From NCBI GenBank assembly GCA_024291935.2, contig CM044315.1:77978385-78042384 (forward strand): a stretch of 64,000 nt of DNA, written 5' to 3'. How positions within the stretch are numbered: position 1 is the first letter of the stretch; each line of letters begins with the position of its first letter. The position numbers were made by a program, and so were the translations under genes. Source of the DNA: Okapia johnstoni (taxonomy: Eukaryota > Chordata > Mammalia > Artiodactyla > Giraffidae). Shown piece by piece: positions 12,801-21,400 of the stretch. Below the pieces are notes generated by a model, which was given only the letters and a program-made list of their open reading frames with translations, was not told the origin of the DNA and made no database searches.

Positions 12801-14791
12801 CACTGCTTTTTGGCTTGCTGAACTTTCAGGACTCTAAGTACACTATCAATATAAGTGCACCAAAGCTCTACACAACTCCACTCACAAGCTTAAAAACATC
12901 AGGCCCTACCTATTACTTCAACCTCAGTTTCTTTTCTTCCAAGGGGTGTGGAAAAAAAAAATCCCTTTGGGAAGAAGAGCAGTCTTAAATCTGTGGCACA
13001 GTAGAGCCTGATCAGTAACTCAACCTGTCAAAAGTAAAGCATCTGCCCGCCGGTGCATGTACATGTCCACGTTTGCAGGAAGGGAAAGGTATATATAAAG
13101 AAACAAGAACTAGTTCAACAATCCCTCACTGTGTTTTCAAAACTCCATACAATCTGCCCCATTCTCTACCATGATCTTCAGGGAAGGGACCAAAGCTTAT
13201 GAAAACTGGGAGTGAGGGACAGGGCAGGTTCCACTGTAATCCAGGCTAATTATCCTCAAGTTAACAAAGGCGTCTTCTAAATGTGAAGTTATTACTTAGG
13301 ATGTACAATTCTAGTTTTCCATTAAACAAGATTTCTTAACCTTGCTCTTAAAAAAAAAAAAAAATCATCCTGAAAACAGTTATTCAAAAAAACTAAAATC
13401 CCATTCTGCCTGAGTTAGAAACCAGAAATTAGTATCCTAGAAGCAAGACCTTTATATCCTTTCCCTATTAGCAGTGTTACTACACTCATTATTTTATTGA
13501 TCATTTTGATAATTTTGTGTCAAAAGTATCATGGCATATTTTGAGAAAACAAATCCAAATACAAGTCTGAATATGGAGTACTTCAGGTAAACTTCATATC
13601 AATGATAAAAACAAAGGTCACACTAAAGAAAAAGATTCAATCTCCAAGATATATAGGTTCTTCATAACAAACCTCAGATTTTTTCATTTTAAAACTGACT
13701 ACTTATTTACTTTCTGTTTTCTCATCTACTGCTGTGATGAGCCCTACTGAACTTTCGGGTATACTTCCAGTTGAACCTCCTGAGACTGGCTCCATTTCTT
13801 TCTTGTCCTTTTTCTGAAAATAAAACTAGAAAAAATTATGGGATAAACTAGTTCCCGATTATTCTTAACCTATAAGCCCAGAACAACTGCAGGAAAGTGA
13901 CCAGAGAACAAAGATAGGAAATGTGATGGCAAACAAAACTAGCTGGCTTCTGTAAAACCATGTAACACTGTGGCTAAGCCTTGTCTGGAACCATGCTGTT
14001 TGAGTTCAATTCCTGGCTCCATGATTTATTAGCTGTGTGTCCTCGTATTAGATATTTAACCTCTCTATGCTTGTTTCCTCATCTGTAAAATGGCAATACC
14101 ATGACTACCTAATACTCACAGGAGTATTGTGTGGCTTAAGTGAATTAGTACATATAAAACACTTGGAATCCTAAACAGCCAATAAATGATTATTATTAAA
14201 TTGGCATTCTCAGTCTGGGAAAGAGCTCCCTCTCTCATCACAGAATTATACCGCACATCCCCACACTGTCCCCAAAGACACTTTTCCCTTCCCTCCACCC
14301 AAGAAAACTAAATCACGTTTTCACAGAAACTAGCGTAAGGCCTGATGCCCGAAATCTCCACAGACGATATGCCAGGATCCCTAACCCAAGCTGAGGCAGC
14401 TTGCTCCCCAAATTCGCCCAACTAGAGGCTCTGAACAGCTGATGGACTAAAAACATAAGCAGGCCACATTTTTACAAAAATTTAGTCCACAAAGCATTTT
14501 CGCTCTCATTAAACCTTCATCACATTCACAGAATGGGAAAGCCGAAGTCCAGAGAAAGCCTAGTCATCTACTTGCCCAAGGTCACCCGACGAACTCTGGG
14601 GAAAGGTACAGGGAACCAGCTCTCCCGACCCTGCAAACTCTAGTGGGAAACGGGGGCCAAGAGGATCCTGCGCTTTGGCGGGTCAGGTCCTGAGCCTCAG
14701 GGCTGTGAAAGGAAGTCGAGTCGCCCGCGAGTCTTACCTCCTTGGGATCTCCGGACCCGGTCAGCATCCTTTGCTCGTCCTCTAGCCCCAT
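6840..14791 (-). CDS. UQCRH: Cytochrome b-c1 complex subunit 6 (hinge protein), 4 coding exons
   Basis: Coding exons on the minus strand are 14738-14791, 10322-10348, 9420-9581 and 6840-6872, all bounded by GT/AG. They join to 276 bases: 91 residues plus TAA. The protein starts [18 protein letters not shown], carries an uninterrupted acidic run (8 Glu), then a Cys-rich helical hairpin ([25 protein letters not shown]), and ends [10 protein letters not shown]. The first 13 residues correspond to the segment removed to give the mature bovine protein, which begins GDPKE. UQCRH is a small intermembrane-space subunit of mitochondrial complex III that helps cytochrome c1 interact with cytochrome c; its helices are held by disulphides. 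Splice sites and frame are intact, so this is the parental multi-exon gene and not a processed copy. It is divergent from LRRC41 and shares its promoter. One position (Phe in ELFDFL) may differ from the taurine cattle form I recall, hinting at another bovid. Confidence 0.97.
7170..7340 (-). repeat. L2 3'-end fragment, antisense
   Basis: The phrase 'caacaaatatttataaaaca' followed by 'ctactatatgccagatactg' is the antisense of the well-known L2 3' terminus. It lies in UQCRH intron 3. Confidence 0.65.
7690..8235 (-). repeat. L1 ORF2 end, antisense
   Basis: Phrases such as 'ggagtagaattgctgggtca' and 'cattcccattgtcagtgta' are the antisense of the L1 ORF2 C-terminal region. The fragment continues at 8880-8985 ('gtatctcattgtggttttga') after younger insertions. 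It is intronic in UQCRH. Confidence 0.75.
8526..8682 (+). repeat. A-rich tract and CHR-type SINE
   Basis: A run of about 24 A's is followed by 'ggaattccttggcggtgg' and 'ggatcgatccttggtcagg', the sense form of a tRNA-derived ruminant SINE. Confidence 0.75.
8880..8985 (-). repeat. L1 ORF2 fragment, antisense (second piece)
   Basis: 'tatctcattgtggttttgat' and 'tttgcatttccctgaaagc' are typical antisense L1 ORF2 phrases. This is probably the same element as 7690-8235, split by later insertions. Confidence 0.7.
9205..9330 (+). repeat. MIR SINE fragment
   Basis: The MIR core pattern 'ctgagcctcagttttttta' plus 'tctgtaaaatgggaata' is visible. It sits in UQCRH intron 3 close to exon 3. Confidence 0.6.
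9420..9581 (-). CDS. UQCRH: UQCRH coding exon 3
   Basis: It encodes DPLTTVREQ through HARDHC (54 codons), most of the disulphide-bonded hairpin. The acceptor is CTCTCTCAG and the donor GTAAGT. Confidence 0.97.
10322..10348 (-). CDS. UQCRH: UQCRH coding exon 2, 27-nt microexon
   Basis: It encodes only EEEEEEELV. The acceptor is TTTTGTAG and the donor GTAAGAGC. Both neighbouring junctions are phase 0, so skipping would remove nine residues without a frameshift. Confidence 0.95.
10735..11366 (+). mobile_element. BovB (RTE-type) LINE fragment
   Basis: The translated fragment carries reverse-transcriptase pieces: [16 protein letters not shown] and the catalytic YADDT box. After that the frame is broken by shifts. 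It lies in UQCRH intron 1 and lacks the 5' half and the very 3' end. Confidence 0.85.
12138..12355 (+). repeat. Bov-tA SINE
   Basis: It contains 'ctctggtggtccagtggtta' (A-box region), 'ggttcaacccctg' (B-box-like) and 'ctaagatcccacatggc', the sense signature of ruminant Bov-tA. Confidence 0.85.
12388..12602 (-). repeat. BovA2-type SINE, antisense
   Basis: It shows 'ttagtcatgtccaactcttt', 'actggagtgggttgccattt' and 'gggatcgaacccag', the antisense signature of BovA2. It follows the previous SINE after a short spacer. Confidence 0.9.
13995..14180 (+). repeat. MIR SINE fragment
   Basis: Recognised from 'tttcctcatctgtaaaatgg' and the preceding 'tgtgtgtcctcgtattagat'. It is intronic in UQCRH. Confidence 0.65.
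14738..14791 (-). CDS. UQCRH: UQCRH coding exon 1 with start codon
   Basis: The ATG at 14791-14789 begins [18 protein letters not shown], followed by donor GTAAGAC. An in-frame open stretch extends further upstream but the family N-terminus fixes the start here. Confidence 0.96.
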
Positions 14792-14896
14792 GTCCGGCTG
14801 CGGTTCTGGACTCAACACAAGCAACAGCGGCACCTATTCCACTTCAGGATCAAAAAGGACTTGTAAGGGTCACTCAGCGGATATCCGGCGATCTGG

Positions 14897-14905
14897 CCGG
14901 AAGTG
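14897..14905 (+). promoter_or_regulatory. ETS/GABP (NRF-2) type site
   Basis: CCGGAAGTG matches the core ETS-family motif. GABP/NRF-2 sites are common in promoters of nuclear-encoded respiratory subunits, so this one plausibly serves UQCRH. Confidence 0.55.
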
Positions 14906-15182
14906 CGGCAGACTAGTCGTAGTGGCGAACACACGCTCCGATTGGCATGTACTACCGTCCAGAGACAGGGGATAGGGGTAGCTGGTATTTGCACCAGAAG
15001 AAGATTTGCTAAGGAATATCCCCTTAGCCACACCAGGCCCAAATATGTTGACCTTGGAGGTTACTTGAATTATTTATTTCTAAGAAACTTGTGAAGTATG
15101 CAGAAATACTTGATTTTTTTTTAGCGCAGCTCCCAGTCTTCCCCACATCGTCGATGGAACCGTCCTAACTGCTGACCTTTTC

Positions 15183-15193
15183 AAGATGGCGGC
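15183..15193 (+). promoter_or_regulatory. YY1-type box, first copy
   Basis: AAGATGGCGGC is the classic YY1 core, often found just downstream of transcription starts of TATA-less genes. The box itself contains an ATG that opens an upstream frame (15186). Confidence 0.6.
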
Positions 15194-15278
15194 CCGAGAC
15201 TGCTACTCGCGGACTCGCGCACCTCCCCAAGATGGCGGCGCCCGAGGCCTGGCGCGCCCGGAGTTGCTGGTTCTGTGA
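15186..15278 (+). other. Upstream ORF overlapping the LRRC41 start, 30 codons
   Basis: The ATG at 15186 has A at -3 and G at +4, as good a context as the LRRC41 ATG at 15232. It reads 30 codons in another frame, beginning [14 protein letters not shown], and stops at TGA 15276-15278, beyond the LRRC41 start. It matters only if transcription begins upstream of 15186, which the sequence alone cannot show. Confidence 0.4.
15229..15239 (+). promoter_or_regulatory. LRRC41: YY1-type box, second copy, containing the LRRC41 ATG
   Basis: A second identical AAGATGGCGGC overlaps the LRRC41 initiation codon at 15232, so the motif and the first codons (Met-Ala-Ala) share bases. Confidence 0.6.
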
Positions 15279-15432
15279 GGTAGCGGCAGCAACGACCATG
15301 GAGGCCACGTCCCGGGAGGCGGCGCCAGCGAAGAGCTCGGCCTCGGGCCCCAGCGCTCCCCCCGCCCTGTTCGAGCTGTGCGGGCGGGCGGTGAGCGCCC
15401 ATATGGGGGTTCTGGAAAGCGGGGTGTGTGGG
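15232..15432 (+). CDS. LRRC41: LRRC41 coding exon 1 (BC box), out of phase with exon 2
   Basis: It encodes [15 protein letters not shown] to MGVLESGV, including the Elongin-binding BC box. The donor GTAAGT at 15433 leaves the exon in phase 0, whereas exon 2 (starting CCCTCCCAGG) needs one carried-over base. The family has Val-Trp-Ala here; this sequence reads Val-Cys-Gly. Splicing at the weak GT at 15428 would restore frame with Val-Ser-Leu. Confidence 0.8.
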
Positions 15433-18400
15433 GTAAGTCGCGGGGTGAGGGGCTACCACTGGCAACGAACGGAGGCGGCCCAGCGGCCGGGGGGCGCGGG
15501 GGGCGAGGCCAGGAGGCCTGGGGCAAGGCCCAGCCCTGGGCACTGGAAGCCAGACCTTCGGGTAGGAGCAAGAATTCTGTGACTGGCAGGACTAGGCACA
15601 GTTAAGACGGAGACCAAACTGGCAGGTGGACCCGCACCGCGGCCTGGTTGGGGGGCTCGGGGGGCGAGGCCAGGAGGCCCAGTCTGGGGTGAAGCGGGCA
15701 GAGCCCGGGCGACAAGAGGCAGGACTGATTAGCCGGGCCGTGGTCACCGAAGTGACACTCGGACTGGGTCGGGCTGCAGAATGTCGGATGTCGAACGGAC
15801 GGGCAGGGATGGCACTGCTACTTGGGGGCGGGGGCCGAGGCCTGGAGGCCCGGCCTAAGGCCAGGAGGCCAGGCCCGGGGCAACCTAACCAGACTGACGG
15901 CGCGCGGCCTCCGCTGTCTGCCTGACAGACCGTGGGGGCCGGGACTCTGGAGGCCAAGCCGCTGGGCGAGGGCAGCCAGCGACTGGAGCGTGAGGGGATG
16001 GGGCTGCGGGAGCGGCCGAAAGGCTCGGGGCGCCGAGGCCTTTCTGACGGCCCGGGGCTGGAGGGAGCGAACTGACTGACGGCCAGGGCCTCGGATGCCA
16101 AACTGAGTGAGCGACTGACTGACGGACAGGGCTCGGCTCGGAGCTCCAGAGGCCGCTCGGATTGGCCGGAGCGGCAAGGAAGGGCCAGCGGGTGAAGGGA
16201 GGCCCGGAGCGTATCGGCAGTCGACTGAGGCGCGAATGACGGACAGGCGGGAAGGGCCACGGAGGCCCCAGGCGCGGCGAGGGCCTGGGGAACCCGAACT
16301 GGGAGGGGGCGCGGCGCCGCTTGGAGGCCTGAGTCTGGGGGGAGTGAAAGAAGGCCCGGGGCCTGAGAGCGGTCGGGACCGCCAGGCCCGGCCTGGGTTG
16401 AGGGCGCCCAGGCTGAGTAGCAGAGGCGGGTGGCCGAGGGCACTGGGATGAGGGCCTGGGACGGTGAGCCGACCAGCTTGTCTGGGGGGCCTGGCAGTAC
16501 AGCGGCGGCGGGGCAAGCCGAGTAACGAAGGAGAGAGGCCTGCAGGCGGATGGGCGCGAGGAGGCCGGGCCATGGGCTGGGTTCTGCTGGTGGCAGCCAG
16601 GCAGCTGAGGAGGAAAACGCGGGTGGACGACCTGGGCACTGATAGTGAGTGTGAAAGAGAGGAAAGTGAGAGGTCTGGGGGTAGGCCTGCCTGCCTGGGC
16701 CGAGGAGGCCTTGGGCCTGACAGACTGCTTGGTGCGAGGGGGTGGGGCCGGAGGCCTGGGCTGAAGTTGGGTGAGGAGATCTCAGGCCAGGCCAGGCCGA
16801 AGGCCCTGTGACGGGGGAGGGGATGGCAGGAGAGGAGGCCCTAGGCCCTGGCGGTGAGAGGGTCTAGTGTAGGCCTCAGAGGGTGTGGTGGTGTCTTTGC
16901 CTGGAGGAAGGCCTGAGGAAGGCCTCCCATAAGGTCAGGAATTGGGGTTTGAGGTCCTCGGATGGGGGATTTGGATTACACCCTGAGGAGGCCGATATGG
17001 AGAAAAGACCGTGAAGTTTGGAGAGCTGGACCTTCAGGAATAAGCCCCAAAGCTGTGGAGTGGTTAAGGAGATCCAAGGATGTAGGAAGGCCCTTGGTGA
17101 ACTGGGGGTGAAGAGGCCCAAGTGTCTTTTCTGGTGAGGGAAGACTGTTAGCAGTCCTCAGGCCTGGTGAGGGGGAGGGGATTGTGGAGGCCCTGGACCA
17201 ACAACTAAAAAGAATAGGGTCAGGCTGACCTAAGGGAAATGGGAGAAAAGTCTCAGTGGATCTGGGCAGGACACTCAGAAAAGTCCTGGGGAATTTGGAA
17301 GAAGATACAGTGGATCTGGCTGTGTCAGCCCAGAGCTTCTAGAATGCTAAACCTGACTAAGAGGGAGTAGGACTGAGGGTGAAGTTCCCAAGTTGGGAAG
17401 GCAAAGCATTAAAGATATGAGCTAGAAAGAAGCAAGAGACTCAGGTTCGATCTCTGGGTTGGGAAGATCCCCTGGAGGAGGAAATGGCAACCCACTCCAG
17501 TATTCTTGTCTGGAAAATTCTGTGAACAGAGGACCCTGGTGGGCTATACAGTCCATGGGGTTGCAGAGTCGGACACAACTGACACACACACACGGAAAGA
17601 AGCAAGGAAGAGCCTGGCTTAAGAAGATTGAGGAAAGATAGAGAAGAGTTTGTGAACAATAGGGGATGAGAATGTCTGTGAAAGGGGATGGCTATACAGA
17701 GAGGAGCATATTGGAGGGACAGAGGAGGAAGAGCTCCTATGGGCCTTGCCCAGGTGGACAGTCACACAGAAAGAGCTGAATCAAGTTAGGCCTCTTAGAA
17801 GGGCCAAGTAAAAGGCCTGCTAGCAGTGCTATTTTGGAGCAAGGTCTCAGTGTGGGCTAACAGCCAAGAAAGCCTTCCTGGAAGTAGTGCACTAGCATTT
17901 CTTTGTGTAGGGAGAGAGAAGGGGAAAATGAGTAGAGGCAGCAGGAAAGGATATAATGAGGAATAGAATAGGTATGTTATACCTTGAATGCCAGGATATG
18001 GAACTTGGACTTTATCTTGAATGCAGTAGAGAGATTTCATTAGTATATTCGCATAGGGAATTAATGCTTTTCTTCAGTGGGTACATTGAGTACCTACTAT
18101 GTACAAAGAATTGTACTAAGCTCTTGGATATCAGGATTCAGTTACCGCACAAGTAAAGATAAAAGATCCTGGAATGTAAGTTTTAAAAGAATTTCCTTAG
18201 GTATCAAGATCTTAAAACTTGTTCTTGGCAGGACAGAGAAGCTTTTGACAAGATAGGAATAATAACAGCTAAAGTTTAGTGAAAGTATGGCCAGGTACAG
18301 TCTTCAAGTCTGATCTCTTCAAGTCTACAAGTATGGTCTTCTTTAATTTTCACAACAATCTTAAGAGGTAGTTGTTATTATTTCCATTTTAAAATTAAGG

Positions 18401-21400
18401 AAATTGAGGCTCAACGACATTAATTTGCCCATGAATTCATAATTAACTAAGTGATACAATCAGGATTTCACCCAGTTTTGTCCAACTCTAGAGACTATAC
18501 CATATAGCCACAATATTGTAACGCCTCTCAGATCTAGGGAAGTTAGCAGGAGCGAGTTTTGTTTTTAAGATATATTGAATTAAGAGTATAGAACCTAATT
18601 ATTTCTATTCTTCATAGGAAAGTACTAGTTCAGGATACAGTGGAAGCCCAAAGGATGGAAGTAGCCAGTCTGGAAGAATGAGAAGGGAATTCAGGAAAGG
18701 CTTAGTAAAGGGCATATGATACATGAAAGATGAGTAGTTGATATGCTGAAAATGGCAAGAACATTCCTGATGGAGAGAACAGCATAACAAAGGCACAGAG
18801 GCAGAAAGCAGGGAGGTAGGTAAATGGGAAAAGGTAGTTTAGTATGACTGAAGTATAGGGGGCAAAGCAGGGAGCTGGAGAAGTTAGTAGGGCTCAGATT
18901 ATAAAGGACTTTTTTAAATCACACATATTCAATAGGACCTTTAAAATGCAGAATGGTTCATTATGCTTGGGCAGAAGTGAACTGCCAGCTCCTAAATGAG
19001 CCCATCTGCTTGCTTTGTGGGATTATCTCACCCTTGAAGATGTGCATGCCTCTGAAATTCCCGCTGCGAACTAAGTGTCTGAAGATAAGTGGACCACAGT
19101 TTGAATTAGACTTAGGTTAGCTTTTAAAGGTTCTACTTGTCAAATGAGAAGTCTTTCTGTTTTCCTTTCCAGTAGAATAAATAATGCTTGCAACCCTGGG
19201 AGAAAAAAGTAAATTTTGTGTTTGGTTTTTGTAGCCCTCCCAGGCCCAATACTTCAAAGCATCTTACCTCTGCTCAATATATATTACTTGGAGAGGATTG
19301 AGGAAACTGCCCTCAAGAAAGGTGAGTGTTTTTCTGTCTCTTTCTCAGTGATTGTAAGCAAGGCACCATGATGTTCTTCAGGTAAATATGACACTTGATA
19401 CCTGCATAGAACTTCATGCTTTTCAAAAAGTACCCTCACACCTATTTTCTTATCTGATTTCTCAATGTCCTGTGAAACACAAAACAAGTATTTGATCCCC
19501 ATTATACTAATAAAAATGAAACCACAGGCACACCACAATTAAGAACAAAGCCAGGCAGAACACAGATCTTTTGTTTTGGGCTTTTTTGGTCTTACCTCAT
19601 TTCTTGAGGGATCTTAGTTTCCCAACAAGAGATTGAACTCAGGCCCTGGCAGTGAAAGCACCAAGTCCTAACCACTGGCCTGCCAGGAATTCCCGAGCCC
19701 AGATCTTTTGAAATTTTAGTTTTTCTGTTTTATCAGACTACCTCCTAAGCTCCTTGTTGAATACACGTTAACAGCTAACATTCATCCTTGTCTCAAGCAC
19801 TGTCTTAGGCACTCTATCTGGAGAAACTTATTTAATATTTTCATCAATTCTGCAAAATTACTATTATTAACTACATTTTGTAGATAATGAAACTGAGGTA
19901 CAGAAAAATTAAGTAACTTACTCAAGGTCACACAGCTAGACTGTGGTTTGCTGATATTTAAACCCAAACAGTCTGTCTTTAGAGCCAGTGCTCTTTACCA
20001 GTCTGCCATATTGCTGCTGTGAACCTAGGAAAGGACATTAAAAGGCTGATGTACTTCAGTCTTGGAGACCAAGGAGCAGCCAAGTAAATGTGATATTTCT
20101 CTCTACAGGACTCTCCACTCAGGCCATTTGGCGCCGACTATGGGATGAGCTGATGAAGACAAGGCCTTCCAGTTTGGAAGTAAGTTAAGGCACCAGATAG
20201 AACTCTGGCCTGACTTTGCATGGTGAAAGCAGGAATAGCACACAAACACAAGCTGGGTACTGGTAAAGTGCAGGGGCAGGCATGGAATGAATTTGAGAAG
20301 AGGGCTCCAGTGGCTTGTCACAAAGTCCTTTCCTGTTTAACACTTGTCACTGACTTGCTTGTTTACCATGTTTGTAGGTGACATAAAACAGGGAAAGATA
20401 GTGATCATATTGGATGGCAGAACCTGGATTCAGGTCTTGATAGGGCTGGAAGAATGGTCAAACCTAACAGGATGAAATTGAACAGAATAAACCAACTCTT
20501 GAGTCTAAAAAATTCCAATTTCATGACCTCAGGGTAGTGGGTGGAGGGATCTGGCTTAGCAGCAGCTAGTATAAAAAAGATTAAGGGAGTTTAGTCTACA
20601 GTGTGCTGAAGCCACTCATGTAATGACTGTATCCTCAACTGTGTGAACTACTGTAACTATAATGTAGACTGAAGGACACGGGGGATGATAGACCTGCTTG
20701 ACTCTGCAGGGGTCAGGCTATCCCTGGAGTATGGAGAAAGAAGTCAAAGCCACATCTTGTGAGTCACATTTGGAAGACTGGAGATATTCCTGAAAAAGAA
20801 GACTTAAGCAATATGAACTGTCTTGAAATACCTGAAAGAGGGATTAATAGGTTTCTTCGGGGTAGAAGCTAAAGGAAGATAAATTTTTGCTAAGCTGAAT
20901 GTAGAATTTTTAAACTGTGAGCTTATTGCTGATGAAACAAGCTAATTCCAGAGGTAATAAGCTTCCCATCACTAAGTGTTTAATAGAATCTAGATAACCA
21001 CCTGACACAAGGGTATTATAAAACAAATTCAGCATTGTTGGAGATGTTGGACAAGATGACTTTTAGGACTCCTCTTAGCCCTAAGATTCTATTATTCATT
21101 GGTTCAGATATAACTCACTGGAGCTCTCATCTCTGTTGCTGCTGCATAATCAGGTGACAGGACAGACTAAGTTCAATAAACATTTACTCCAGCTTACCAC
21201 ATACCATGTCTTATGCTAAATATTTTAAGTGCAGACATAATCCCTAGTCTTGAGAAACTATCAGTTTACTGGGGAAATCTGCAAACAAATACCTCATGTA
21301 TGGCAGGGCAAGTTGTATGACTGAGTGTAGCAAGGAGGTTGAAGGAAAAGAGAACAAGAAAGTCTTTCCTAGGAATTAATCATATGAATTGGGCATTACA

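Larger units (their letters stand above)
14792..15231. promoter_or_regulatory. Bidirectional UQCRH/LRRC41 promoter
   Basis: Only 440 bases separate the start codons of the divergent genes UQCRH and LRRC41. The segment is CpG-rich at both edges, lacks a TATA box that I could see, and contains an ETS/GABP-type CCGGAAGTG (14897-14905) and YY1-type AAGATGGCGGC boxes. These are typical of TATA-less housekeeping and respiratory-chain promoters. Transcription start sites were not determined. Confidence 0.8.

Noticed and set aside
15592..16639. Minus-strand open frames of 283 and 273 codons
   Set aside because: They lie in a GGCC-rich repeat at a CpG island, overlap each other in different frames, are rich in Pro/Ser/Arg/Ala as expected from base composition, and resemble no family I know.
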